DNA of 64,000 nucleotides from Meloidogyne chitwoodi (taxonomy: Eukaryota; Nematoda; Chromadorea; Rhabditida; Meloidogynidae). A program made the position numbers and the translations under genes. The DNA lies in NCBI GenBank assembly GCA_015183035.1, contig JACZZP010000012.1, positions 1,736,001 through 1,800,000 on the forward strand, read 5' to 3'. The notes under the pieces were generated by a model. The model saw only the letters and a program-made list of their open reading frames with translations. It was not told the origin of the DNA and searched no databases. Below, piece by piece: positions 24,401 through 37,257 of this stretch (position 1 is the stretch's first letter; the number at the start of each line of letters is the position of its first letter).

Positions 24401-27400
24401 ATTCCTTTTCATTTTTTCTCTAAAAAAAAATTTTTTCGTTTAATCAACACAGTCTTTTTTTAATTTTATTTTTTCATATTATTACAGTCATATTTAAATA
24501 TTTTTTATTTATTTATTTTCCCCAATATTCTTCTAAAATTCCTCAAAATTAATCATTATTTTTGACTACTACAATCTTTCTTTAAAAAAAGCAATTTAAT
24601 TATTTTATCATTTTTTGTACACAAATTTTTTATTTAAAATTAAAAAAGCTAAGAATTTATGACAATTACTAATTTGATAAATAATTATTTGATAAGGAAA
24701 TAAACATTATATAGCTTATTTATTCTCTTTAAAAGACTTGTTCTCTACTCTTTTATTTTTATTTTAATTTTTATCCGACACATAACCTCTCACTTATTAC
24801 TTTAAAAAATAAGAGACTCTATTGTACCTTTAAATAAATTTTAATTTTTATCAGACTCTATTGTACCTTTAAATAAATTTTAATTCTTATCAGACTCTAT
24901 TGTACCTTTTTATTACTAAATTTTTAATAAAATTGTCCAATGTCCACTTTTATTGGCCACACCGTGTCTTTTTTACATTTTTTTTCTTTCACTTGTTTAA
25001 AATTACATATTTTAGATATAATTTTAACACAAAAAGTACAATAAATAAATAAATAAATAATTGTTTACTTTATAATTTAAAATACCTTTTTATTTATTTA
25101 TTTATTTAAAATTCCTTAATTTTCTCTTCTATTTAATTTATAAAATAAAAATAATATTTTTATTCTTCGGACCCTCTAAAAATACTTTTTTTATTTATTT
25201 TTACAAACATTTTGGAATAAAAATTTTTGAAATTTGAGTAAAATATAAAAATTTTTATTATTTTATTACAAAAAATGTTTTTTAAATATTTAAAAAATAA
25301 ATTAATTAATTTTTATTTTATGCTAAATTGAAAGTCACAAAATTATATTAATTATTTAATTAAAATTAAATTAAAATTTATATGCATATAATTTTTTATT
25401 TTCTTTTTATTAATTTAATAGCTTAAATTCAACCCCACTTTAAATTAAATGAGAGAGAAAATTTAGATAAATCAGAATAAAATAAAATTATAAATTCTGA
25501 TTAAAGAAGAGTTTTTTATATTTATTATTTTTTTACAAAATTTAATTTCTTTTTTTTTTTAAATTTTTTGTATAATAATTTGACATAAAATTAAATATTT
25601 TATTTTTTTCTCTTTTGTAAAAATATTTTTTTATATTTTTCTTTTTATTTCCTTCCAGCCGTATTTAACGATCAATATATTTTAGTAAAATTAGATGACT
25701 GTCATCAAATTTATTTTTATTTATTTTTTAAATATAAATTGCTTATTTCTATTTGAGAGAAATGTGTTGACCTATTTTTTAAATTTTATTTTAAAATTTT
25801 ATTCTTTCTTAATTTTGTTGTTTTCACGCATAGAAACACACTTTTATTAAAAATTTAGATTTTTAGCACTTAATAAATAAATAAATAGAAATAAGGCAAT
25901 TTATCAATCTTCACCCAACTTTTATTTTTTAAATAAATTTTTATTTAATTTTTATTTTTTTATAAGATTTATAATATATCTATTTATTTAAATATATATA
26001 CAATATATTTAATTATATATACAATTTCCCCTTCTTTATAAAGCTTAAAACCGATACAACTAAAAATGGGGGATATTTAAGAATATTTTTAAATTATTTA
26101 AATTTATTATTTAAATTTATTATTTAAATAATTTATTCTTCTATATTTTTAAATTTTTAAATTAATTTTTATTCAAATTTTTAGAAGAATCCTTTTTTTC
26201 TATTTTTTACTTTATTTTAGAGGAATATTGTTTTTAGTAAAAATTAAAAATAATACTAAAAAAGATAAAGCAGAGAGATATTAGAAAATATAATAAAACA
26301 AATCCTCTATCTCTCTTCTCTTATTATTTTACCTTCAAATAATAGAATAATGAGTATATTTATTTATTTATTTTTCCATTCTCACAGCTGGCGCTGTTTG
26401 CGCATTCTTTTCATTCATTGATTATATTCAAAACAGGTTTTTAAGGTTAAAAATAAATTAAAATTTGTCAAATAATTATGTTGCATTTTTTAAAGTAATT
26501 TTTACAGTCTGAAATTTTAATTTTTTAATTAAAAATAATTTTTTTTACATTTGATTTATGATGTTTTACTATTTATATAAAATATATGCTAATTATAAGT
26601 ATTTTCTTTTATTTATATTTTTATCTGGCTCTTTATTCAATTCTTTTTTTTATTTTTATTTGTTTACAAACCTAAATATATTTTTTAAGGTGAAATAAAT
26701 TAAATATTTAACAATATATTTTAATTTATTTTTTAAATTATTTAATTTAATTTAAATATTTTAATATTTATTTTATTTTAAATATCAATTATTTATTATT
26801 AGTTTGTATTTTCTTTCAATATTTTTAATAAAAAGTAGTAGCCAGTCATTAAGCAAAACTCCCACTCATTTTACAAAAAGCCGGATTTGAATAATAAATA
26901 ATAGACAAATAAAAAGAGAGAGAGAGAGAGAATATATTTAAAAAGAGAAAGAGAGAGAAAAGCAAAATATTATTAACAAAACAATTTTAAAATAATGAGT
27001 TTGTTGTTCTATTTTCTTTTTTTTTAATTATACTCTATTGACCTTTTTTTATTTTAAAATTTTTCTTTTATAATTTCCACTACTAAAAAATTTTTTTTTA
27101 TTTTTTTATTAAATTCACACTTTAATTATTAATTTAAAAATAATTTTTTAAATTTTTGAATACCTTGAATTGAAAAAGCTGTGATTTTATTAATTAGGAA
27201 AGAATAATAATTTAAAATATTACTAGAGATTTTGCTTAATATTTCAAAGAGAGGTGTAATTAAACAATAAATTAAACAAGAAAATTAAATTTTATAAAAA
27301 CATGGAATTGGTTATATTCAACTAACCAGACGTTTAATCAGCGTCTTTAAAATCTCTTTTTTAAATTTTTCTTAAATTTCTTAAATTTATTTTACTCATT

Positions 27401-30400
27401 TTTTACTTTATATCTCTTCTTTCAACACTTTAAAAAATATAAAAAATATTTATATTTTCTGCAAACACTAAAAAAAGAAGAAAAATTAATTCTTTGGAAA
27501 AGCACATTTTTCTTTTCTTTTCTTCTCTAAATTATTAAAATGTTTGCGCAATCGTGACAGCGTCAAGAAAAAGAAATACTTTACTGCATTCTTAGCCACT
27601 CCCTATTTATTATTTTTTTATATGTTAAAGCACAGCTGTACGAAAAATAAACTTTTTTAAACAAAAATTTAATAGAAAGATTTTTAAAAAATTAAGAATA
27701 TTATTATTTTTTAAATATTTTAAAAAATAGGAAAAGCCCCTTTTTTATTATTTCTGTAAAATATTTAAAAATTATTTTTGATTTTCTCCAAAATTTTTAA
27801 AGAAATTTACTTATTTTGAAGATTATAATTATTTTAAATTTATATTTTTTACCCTTTTTTTATTTAAAAGTTTTTCCTTAATATGTAGGTAATTTTTAAA
27901 ATTTTAATTTCTCTTTTTTAATTATTTATTCTCTCGACTTTTTTAATTTTACTTTAATTTTATTAATTTTTAATTTAATTAAATTTATTAAAAAATATTC
28001 ATTTATTAATTTTTAAATTTATTTTTGACTTTTTAATATTTTAAATTTTTTAATTTAATTTTCTCTTAAATTTTTTAAAGGAAAGCCCAACAGCTTTTGC
28101 CTCTATTGGTGCCTTTGATCGTTCTTTTGAATCTAGTTCTCGTTCTGATTTCATGTCTGCAATTGGAGGAGATAATCAAAGAAATGGAAGACAACAACAA
28201 CAACAAATAAATAATAATAATAATAATATTAGAGAAATTCCAATACAAAGATCTGCCTCTGCCTTTGCCCCTTCTATTGGGGGAATTATGTCAAGTGGTA
28301 TTAATAGACCTATTGCTAGTACTACTACTACTACAGCACCTCCACCTACTAGCCATAATGAATATTATAGAAGAGAGGTTGTTAAAAAATTGAAAAAGGA
28401 GTTTTTTGAATTGAAAAAAAATTTTGAATTTTTTTGAAAATTTTTTGAAAATTTTTTTAAATTTTTTTTTAAAATTTTTCTGTCTTTAATTTTTCAATTT
28501 TTAATATTCAGGTTTTAACAAGAACATTAGTTACACGCTCTACAGAAGCTTTGAGTGCACCTCCACCTCTCAGTCGTTCTCCTCCTACAGTTCCATTACC
28601 TCCTCCTTTGAGACCCTTAGATGTTGATTTACCCCCTAGGAGAGATTTACCTTCAGAAGAATATTGGTTAATTTATTAATTATTTTTTAAATTATAAATT
28701 TTAATATTTTAGGGTTCGTTATTCAAGGAATATTGAAGAGGAAGAACGACGATTGCGTTCTGAACAGGTTTTTCTTATTTATTTTTTTATTTCAAATAAA
28801 AATTTTTAATCTTTAAAAAAATATTATTATTTTTTAAAGGAACATCGTCGTCGTTTAGAAGAAGATCGTCGCCTTCGAGTAGAAGAGCAACGTCGTCGTC
28901 TTGAACAACAAGAACAAGAATTAGTAGAAAAATTGCGTAGAGAACGTGAACAATTGGGAAAAACATTAGAAGCTCAAATGATCGATAGAGAACGTGCTGA
29001 ACGTGACAAAATACATCAAGATCGTTTAGATAGAGAAACTACTGAACGTCGACGTAGAGAGGTTGAAAAACCCTTTACTTTTTGGAAATTTTTGGTATTG
29101 GAAGGAAGAGAAGGAAAAAGAAGCCTTTAAGGCTGATGAAGAAAAAATAAATTATTATTTCTTTAAGAAATATTCTTTGAAAAATGGGGAAAATTTTTAA
29201 AAATAAAATAGTTCTCCCCTTTATGGACAATAATTTTTTCAATTATTTTTGGATATTTTTATTTACTTAGAGACTCTCGTTATAAGGTCACTCCGTGTCC
29301 TTTCAATTAGAGAGTGTCCTTATAAAAAAATAAAAAAAGTTTTCAAAGGCTGTACTCTTAATTGACTATTTTTACCCTTAACGGGCCCTTTATCCTTAAT
29401 TACAGTATTCTCTCACTTTGACCAATTATCGGTTTAATTAATACCCATAAACAAATTGGTGAGAAATTCTACTATTTTAAAATATATTTTTATTAATTAA
29501 AATTTTTAAAGTAGAATTGTTTAGTTTTTTAAATGGCCGCGCATGTTTTGTTTTTGCTTTTTATTTATTTCTTTTTTGGAATGTTCGCTTTTTTAGCTTA
29601 GAAGAATAATCTGAAACTTTATTTTAATTAAATATAAATATTTTTTGATTTAATTAATTAATTATTTCGTTATTATTAAATTTCTGGTAAATTTTTATGA
29701 AATTTTTTTCTGTTATTTGTGTGTAAAGCCAAACATGAGCGAGCCAAAATAAAATTTTTTCATTTTTTTTTAAATTTTTTTAAATAAAAATTAATTAGGA
29801 ATGGGATCGAATTGAACGAGAAAGGCGTGCTTATGAAGAGAATGAATTGGATAAAAGACGAGAATTGGAACGAATAGAAAAGGAAAGAATTGAAAGAGAA
29901 CGTTTAGAAGCTGAAAGATTGGAACGTGAACGTTTAGAAAGACAAAAATTGGAATTGGAAAGAATTGAAAAACAACGAGTAGAACAGGAACGAATAGAAA
30001 GGGAAAGATTGGAAATTGAACGGATTGAGGTAATTTAATAAAACTTTAATTTTATAGACAAACCAAAGATGGGATCCTTGAAAATAAAAAGGGGGGACCA
30101 AGCTCATTTTAAGTGATTACTGTGGCTGCTCATGCCCATAGGATATCACTGCTGTGGATAACATTATTTTATTTATTTTTTTCTTTTTAATTAAAATAAT
30201 TAAAAAGAACTGGAAAACCTTGATTTCTAGATAAATTATTATAAACAATTAAAATCCTTTAATAAAAATTGTTTAAGATTGAACGTATAGAACGTATAAA
30301 ACGTGAAAAACGTGAACAAGAAGAACGTGAAAAAGAAAGGCAAAGACAAGAAGCTTTAAAATTACAAAAAGTACGTGAAGATTTGGAACGTGCAGAACGT

Positions 30401-33400
30401 GAACGTTTTGAATTGGAAAGACAAGCAAGAGAATTATATGAACGTGAACAACGTGAAGAAGCTGAAAGACAAAGAGAAAGGGAAAGAGAAGCATTAAAAG
30501 AAGCTAAAAGAAGAGAAGAAGAAAGATTAGCACGAGAACGTTTAGAAAGAGCAGAGAGAGAAGCAATGGAAAGAGAAATTGCTAGAAGAGCTAGAGAACG
30601 TACTGAACAAGAAAGATTAGAACTTTTAAGAAAAGAAAAAGAAAGAATTGAACAAGAACAATTAGAAGCTGAAAAAAGAGAAAGAGAAAGGTTAGAACAA
30701 GAAAGAAAAGAAAGAGAAATGATTGAATCTGCAATTCTTGCAAGAGAACGTAGAGATCAAGAACGAAGAGAAGAAAGAGAAAGAGAACGTCAAAGACAAG
30801 AAGAGGAAAGACTTGAAAATGAGAGAAGACAACGTGAACGTATTGAAGCACAACAACGTGAAAGAGACAGACAAATGCAGGGTAAGGGGTTTTTTCTTTT
30901 GAAACTTTTGACTTTTATGGAAATTAATTAACATTTCTTGAAATTAATTTAGAACAACAAGAACGTGATCGTTTGGCTCAACTTGAAGCTATAGCAGCAG
31001 AGAGACGTGGACATAGAGCCTTGGAAGAACGTCAACAACGTGAACGGTTAGAATTAGAACGAAGAACGGAAGAATTAAAAGAAATTGAAAGATTAGAACA
31101 AGAAAAAAGAGAAAGAGAAAGGTTTTTTGAAAATTAAAAAAATAAAATTTAATTTTAAATTTAATTATTTAGAACATCAGAGGAATTAAGACTTTCAGAA
31201 TTAAGAGAAAAAGAGCAGAGAATGGCAGTAGAAAGGGAAAGAGAGCGTAGAGAAGCTCAAGAACGTGAAGAACGTCGACAGCGTGAAGGTTGGCGAAGTC
31301 GTGAAATGCTTGAACAACTTGCTAGGGAACGTGATGAAAAAGCTTCTTGGGAGGCTGAGAAGCGAAGATTATTGGTTTATTTTTTAATTTTTGTGAAAAA
31401 AGAAATTAAAAAAAAAAATTTTTAATAGGAAGAACATGAAATCCAAGAGCGTAAAAGACAAGGCCTAACTTCTAAAGAAACACTTGAACGTTTAACACGT
31501 CGGCCGTATTATTCACGTGAAAATTTGGCTGATTATCCTGATTTAACTACAAAGGTATTTTTTAAATTTTGAAAAATGTTTCCAATTTTTTTATTCAATT
31601 TATTTCTCTTAAAATAAAAGGTTGAACGTCAAGTAATTGAACGTGTTGATCGTACTCTTTGGACAGATACAACAGATCCTCGTCCAACTTCTCCTAATGG
31701 TTTAGCATATTATGGTGGTCCTAACAGCAATGGAGGAATTCCCCCGCCATTTTATGGAACAGATTTAGGTTCTCACCATCACCACCCTCCTCCTTCTGCT
31801 GCAGAAAGGGAAGAATTTACAAGTGGAGGGGGAAGAGAATCATCTCGTTTATATCAGCCTAGAGCAGATGAACAGGATTGGCTTCGACGTGGAGGTTCTA
31901 GTCGAACAAGCAAATATAGGCAAAGAATGGAGAGAGCAAGAAGAGAATTTATTAGTGGCACACCTAATGAATATCCACCACCTTCGAATTTTGGTATAAA
32001 AAAAAATATTTTAAAAATAAAAAAATAATTGAAACTCCCGTTATAAGGACACCCAAAGGGGAACTGCCTTAGATTCTAATTTTACTGTAATTTTATTTTG
32101 TCATTATGACCGTTTTGTCCTTACATCCAAATGTCTTTATCAACTGTAATTTTTTTTAATTTTTTAAGACCCATTGCTTGATCGTTGCCAAAAATCTTCT
32201 GAAGATTTACTTTATGGCCGTCGCCCTCCTTCGGAATATCGTGGACCTTTACTTCAACGCTTCAACAGTGGTGAATTTTCTCATCCTCCTGAACCAACTA
32301 TTGGACTTGCAAGTGGATTAGGTCGAAGTCCATATGAATTGGTAAAAATTAAAAAAAAATTATTATTGGAAGGGAGAGGGGGCGGTTATTTAAAATTTAA
32401 TTTTTTGTGCTTTTCTGTCTGTTATTTTTTGTTTAATTTTTTTAATGGATTTATGTATATATTTATTTATATTCCAAACAAAGAATTGTTTGTCCTTTCC
32501 CATATTTTTTATATTTATGTACAATTTGAATATTGGGTTAGGAGCTTTTTCTATTATTTTTTTAATTATTTATTTTTTAATTTCCTTCTTTCTCATCTTT
32601 TTGTTTCTTTTTACAGTAATGATAAACGAATTATTACCTTTTGTTTTTTCTTCTCTTTTCTAAAAGCTATCATTTATTTTTAATTTTATTCTAAATTTTT
32701 TCTTCCGCCTCCTCTCCTCATCTTTTTTATTATTTTATTTTATTATTGTTATTTATATACTCTAAATATATATACCTTAGGAATTTCAACGTTTATTGGA
32801 AAAAGCTCGTAATTCATTGGCACATTATTATCGTTTAAAAAAGCCTCCATCTTATTGGAGTTATACTGGTTTAAATGAAAATGAATTATTTAAAGCATTT
32901 TTTGAAGGAAAAGAAAATGCATTAAAGGTCACAATTTTTTTACATTTTCTCACGATTTTTTTTTTTAATGGAAAATCTGCATTTATTTTTTAAAAATAAA
33001 TATTTTAAAAATCCCTCCTTCTACTCCTCTCTCTTCCTTTTAATTTTTTCTTTTTTTCTTTTATTAAAAAATTTAATTTTTTTTTAAAGGAGGATATACA
33101 TCGATCAAAGTCTGTTTTAGACGCTTACAGTCCTACTTCACGCGAACGATATAGCCGAAGAGAATTTGTTGAACAAGAAGAATCGACTCATACTCGTAGT
33201 AAATCTGCTGATTATTTAATGGATCCGAGACGGTAAATTAATTATATTAATAAAAAACTCTCAGTTATTCCATATACCCTTCAGTCATCTCATCCTTCTT
33301 TATCTTTTCTCATTTCTTTATTTTGGGATAACTTAAAGCTTGGTATAACTAAGAGTTTTTAGTTAAATATAACAAACCGGAATAAGTAAGAGTTGAGATA

Positions 33401-36400
33401 TTTTGGAAATTAATTTTGTCTTTAATTTATTATTATTTTATTTTTTTAAAGTCCAAGAGAAGAACCAACAATTCCAGAAAATGATTTACAAAAAGGTTTA
33501 CTTGGCGAACATGAACTACGTTTTAGAAAATCAACTGAAAGAATGCAAGTACCTGATTGGTATCGTGATTATTATTACCCTCGACAACAACAACAGCCAA
33601 TTATTGGTGGTTATGGTCCTCCTTCAGCTACAACTAGTGGTGTTTTTTCTTCTGAAACTGCTCCAACCATTACTACTGGGGTAATTTTTTATTTTCTATG
33701 TAATTTTATTCAAAAAATACCATAATTAATTTCTGCGTTGAACTGTCCCTCATAGAGTGTGCCCAGTTTGGTGCCATTTTTTGAGTGCCAAAAAATTTTA
33801 TTTTATTTTTTTAGCTTCCTTATACTCGTCCAGAACCTCCACTTTCTTCTTATTATGGAAAAGATTTAACAACAACTTCACGTCCTTGGCATTATGCCCA
33901 ACAACCACTCCCTTCTAATATTTATGGTTCTTCTCCTCCACTTTGTGGTATTTCTTTCCCTACAGGAATGTTTGATAAATATAAAGATGAAATAGAAGAT
34001 TTACGTCGTTCTCGTGGATCTTTACATCAATTAGGTGGATTTGGTGGTGAAAGAGAAGGAACAAAAACAACAACGAATTTACAGGAACATACCAAGGTCT
34101 GCGTCCTTTGATTTTTTTTTGAGAATTTTTTATTTAATATAATATGGAAAACGAGCCGAGTGGGAAAAAGAGAATATACTATTGGGATAAAAATAAATTT
34201 TTTAAAATTTTTCTATTTTTCTCCCACCTATCAATCCCCTCAAAGTTTTATGATTAGATGGTCAAATTGCAGTGTTGCAGTGATGTTTGTATGCTTTTTT
34301 AGCCTTTTTTCTTTTGCTAAATTTGTTTTTTTTTAATTTTTCTGAATTTCTTTATTGCACATTTTTTGTTTAATGTTCCTTTCACCTACTCGGTTCGTTT
34401 TTAGCACTTTAAAAAACCATTAAAATATTGCTTAAATTATTTTAAATAAATAAAATTATTTTTCCACTGCCTCTTCTAATTTAAAAATATATTTTCACTT
34501 CCCTTTAATTAATTATTTTAATTTTATCCTTTTTTTGCCATTTTAAAAATAGCCATTTTTTAATTTAATAAATGCCAACTTTTTAAATAAATAACAAAAA
34601 ATAATAATTTTTTAAATCTTCCCTCTTATAAAAAAAAAGTTGGAAAAAAAGTTTATTTTTCGTGCATTTTCCTTCTATTTTTAGTTCCCTTTTATATACT
34701 GTCTTTGCACTTGTCTAATTAATTAATAATTCTGTTAAAATAATATTACTTAAAAAAATTTTTTTCCCTCCTTAAATTAATAAATTTTCCCTTTTTTAAT
34801 AAATATTTGCACATAAAGTTAAAATTATTTTAAAATAAATTATTTTATATTTAACATGTTTTTGCATAAAATTTTAGTTTTTTTTCGGCTTTGGTGTATT
34901 TTTTACTTTCTTTCCTTTTGCTTTTTTTCCTTTTTTCCCACTTTGCTTTTAATGAAGAAATTTAAAAATTAAAAAAAAAATGAGAATAGCACACTCCTCT
35001 CCTTCTTCTTAATAATGGAGTGATTTTATAAAAGGGGATTTAATATAAAAATACTTTGATGTTTTGCTGTGTTTACAAAATGACATTTTTAATTTAATTT
35101 AAAAAAATAATAAACAGTTCTCCTTTAAAAACTAAATTTTATAGAATATCTTACAATAATAATAAAATAATCAACTTCCTATTCTTTATTTTAAGCCTTC
35201 CCAACAACCAAAAATATTAATTGAAGGAAATACAATAACTAGAGAATATTCTAAAGAGGTTTTAATTAATATTTAATATTTAATATTAAATAAAATTATA
35301 TATAGGCTTTTTCAAAAACTCAAGTACAAACTTTAGCATATCCAACAGGAAATCATCAGCCTGGATATACAGTATCTACTGTGCCAACTGAATGGAGAAT
35401 GGCTCCTAAAGAACGGTTGGGTACCAAAACTATTTAATTCCTTATTTAATTTAATGCCCTCTCTAATAAGAAGTCATTCCATTTAAATAATAATAAAATC
35501 TCTCTCCAATAGACGACCCCTCTCTAATTAAAAGCCTCACTTAATAAACTATTGAGAAAAAATAATATTCGGGCGTACTATTAGAGAGTATAATTTTAAA
35601 TAATTTTATTTTTAAAGTCAAAACTCTCGAGTAGTAGAAGTTGTGGATACTTTTGTCGATCGTCCAACAGCAACAGATGGACAACCTTTAGTTAAACGTT
35701 ATGGGGGAAGACTTACTTTAGAGGAAGTATTAGACTCAATATTTCAATCTACCCAATATATTCCTGATATTCCACCTATTGACCCAAGGTACCTATAATT
35801 TTTTAAAAATAAATAAATTTCAAATTAAGCAATTATTCTGACTCACAATTTAAAAATATTGATGGACCTGGAATTTTCACACCAAAAGAAGAATTGATGA
35901 ATAAATTAGCAGAACAGCCACATTTGGCTGAAAAATTGCTTAAGGTTTAAAATTTTATTTTTAAATATAGCACCTTGAGTCTCTCAGTTATCACAGCTTT
36001 AAAATTAGACTTTTTAACCTTTATTTTATTTTTAAATTTATTAAATTCTTTTAAATACTAGAATGAACCAATTTATGTTAGATGTTCAAATTGTCAATTA
36101 ATAAGATTATTATCAGAAGCTAAAAATCATTATTGTTGGTGTAGACATTGTTATACTTATTATTGTTCTCGTAGTTGTAGACAAAGAGATTGGGAAAAAC
36201 ATAGAGATCGTTGTTCTTTTGCTAGAATAAATTCACTTTGTAAAGAAGTTATTATGAAGGTAAATAATTAAATTTAAATTTAAATAAATTAATTAAATAA
36301 TTTAAATTTAAAGTTGACACTCCCGTTATAAGGACACCCAATTATTTTTTTATTTTTTTTATAATTAATATACCTAAATGTTATTTCCTTAATTCTGTTG

Positions 36401-37257
36401 TTTTTTTATAACAAAAGAGAGAGTTAATATTATCAAAATATTGACCAAAAGTTTTTATTAGCTACCGTAAAAAAATATTTTTTAATTTTTCTTTGAAAGT
36501 CATTTTGAGATAAATAAAAAATAATTAAAAATATATGGAATTAAATAATCACAACAATTATATTTGGACTATTTTTAAATAAATTTAAAAAATAATTTTA
36601 GGTTCGTCATGATCCAGAAACCCAATTTCACATGTCCAGAGTTGCAAGGGAAGGTTTTAGAAGAGAAGGACGTGGTTCAGTTAATATTCGTTTAATGTAA
36701 AAATAAATTTAAAAAAAATATTTATTTATTTTTATTTATTTTATAGATCAGCCTATTCAGCACAATTATATTTAGAAAAGGGTTGGCAAGTATTTGCAAG
36801 ACATGATCCAAATCAATTATTATTTTATTATCCAATACAAGCACTTATAGATCAGAGAAAAGAGCCTAGTTTAATACAACTTTGTAGAAAATATAATCCA
36901 AAGTAATTAAAATTTTTGAAAAAATTTTTGAAAATTTTTTTAAAATTTTTTTGAAAATTTTTTGAAAATTTTTTGAAATTTTTTTTGAAATTTTTTTGAA
37001 AATTTTTGAAATTTTTTTTGAAATTTTTTTGAAATTTTTTTAAATTTTTTAACATTCTAAAAACAATATTTAGTGAAAAATTCATTCTCTCTGTGAGTAT
37101 TATTGCTGATGTTGAACAATGTCCAGAAACTCCACCACCATTAGAGCCTACAACAAATGACAAAAATAATAATATTAATAATAAGTTTAGTGAGCATTCT
37201 TCTCCATCTTTTGGTCAAAAATTCGTTTATGGGACTGCTGTTCCTACAAACGTTTAA
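12480..37257 (+). CDS. ajm-1: AJM-1-like apical junction protein: coiled coil plus MYND-type finger, 34-exon gene
   Basis: Exons, all frame-consistent: 12480-12541, 13137-13287, 16189-16587, 16940-17146, 17238-17489, 17676-17945, 20317-20444, 20851-21159, 21452-21872, 22198-22447, 22867-22952, 28081-28377, 28512-28666, 28713-28767, 28840-29061, 29799-30029, 30278-30881, 30953-31121, 31173-31374, 31429-31554, 31621-31993, 32169-32341, 32781-32927, 33090-33232, 33452-33680, 33815-34096, 35196-35258, 35306-35415, 35618-35788, 35830-35944, 36062-36259, 36602-36696, 36747-36902, 37074-37257. They give 2,344 residues. Order: acidic Asn-rich N-terminus; hydrophobic stretch [20 protein letters not shown]; Glu/Ser/Pro-rich part with [13 protein letters not shown]; Arg/Glu-rich coiled coil (28713-31554); Pro/Tyr/Ser-rich part with [23 protein letters not shown]-type finger CSNC...CWCRHC...CSRSC...H...C (36062-36259); conserved tail. 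This fits C. elegans AJM-1, an epithelial junction protein, but is much longer than the ~1,480 residues I recall. Whether the 12.5-18 kb exons belong to every isoform is uncertain. Confidence 0.7.
13288..16188 (+). other. AJM-1-like intron 2 (2.9 kb)
   Basis: AT-rich intron. It contains a hairpin around 14266-14432 with TGTCCGCAAATTTT at the left and its complement AAAATTTGCGGACA at the right, a short CACACACACA run near 13575, and several TTTA tracts (e.g. 15860-15890). The ORF at 15417-15647 is low-complexity. No gene or RNA recognised. Confidence 0.45.
17946..20316 (+). other. AJM-1-like intron 6 (2.4 kb)
   Basis: AT-rich intron. It includes at 18108-18300 a remnant of the dispersed element marked by CTCCCGTTATAAG and repeats of CCGAGAGTGTTC. 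Minus-strand ORFs at 18496-18690 and 18618-18812 overlap each other and show no family likeness. A large first-half intron of this kind could hold an internal promoter, because exon 7 carries an in-frame Met near its start, but no promoter motif is visible. Confidence 0.4.
23001..23073 (+). repeat. tRNA-like / SINE-like sequence in AJM-1-like intron
   Basis: TGGTTCAGTGG (23009-23019) fits the tRNA A-box, and AGTTCTAAGCC (23052-23062) is close to the B-box GGTTCRANNCC, at tRNA-like spacing. No good acceptor stem or anticodon arm can be folded by eye, so it is not a functional tRNA. A T-run follows at about 23176. It fits a tRNA-derived SINE or a decayed tRNA pseudogene. Confidence 0.45.
24795..24910. 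repeat. Short tandem repeat, 41-bp unit x2.5
   Basis: Direct copies of a unit containing CAGACTCTATTGTACCTTT and AAATAAATTTTAATT, nearly identical in consecutive positions. Intronic; no coding content. Confidence 0.75.
30060..30170. other. GC-richer island with hairpin in AJM-1-like intron 16
   Basis: The intron between exons 30029 and 30278 holds an island of balanced base composition, unlike its AT flanks. It includes GTGATTACTGTGG (30113-30125), which can pair with CCCATAGGATATCAC (30136-30150) around the loop CTGCTCATGC. It resembles no RNA family I know. Confidence 0.35.
32034..32150. repeat. Dispersed element remnant (CTCCCGTTATAAGG family), copy 1
   Basis: The 20-mer CTCCCGTTATAAGGACACCC occurs exactly here and again at 36321, in two different introns of the same gene. 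Diverged relatives lie at 18108, 29275, 35456 and 43905. The sequence downstream differs from copy to copy, so these look like fragments of an old repeat. Confidence 0.6.
36319..36345. repeat. Dispersed element remnant (CTCCCGTTATAAGG family), copy 2
   Basis: Exact second copy of the 22-bp core found at 32034, at the 5' side of the intron that follows the MYND-finger exon. The match ends abruptly into AT-rich DNA. Confidence 0.6.

Larger units (their letters stand above)
22953..28080 (+). other. AJM-1-like intron 11 (5.1 kb)
   Basis: Largest intron in the window. Contents seen: a tRNA-like element at 23001-23073; a 2.5-copy tandem repeat of 41-bp units at 24795-24910 (GACTCTATTGTACCTTT core); a GA microsatellite at 26915-26960; otherwise A/T tracts. 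It separates the Ser/Pro-rich N-terminal half from the coiled-coil half, so it is the natural place for an alternative promoter, which is inference only. Confidence 0.45.

Noticed and set aside
28153..28437. Independent gene starting at the ATG 28153
   Set aside because: Reading is open upstream to the acceptor at 28080 and frame matches exon 11, so it is an internal Met, though an alternative start cannot be excluded.
30273..30934. Long minus-strand ORFs over the coiled-coil exon
   Set aside because: They are the antisense of Arg/Glu repeat codons, rich in Leu/Phe/Val, an expected by-product of the repetitive coding strand.
36852..37163. Minus-strand ORF with [12 protein letters not shown] repeats
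   Set aside because: Comes from the simple GAAATTTTTT repeat in the last intron plus antisense of exon 34.
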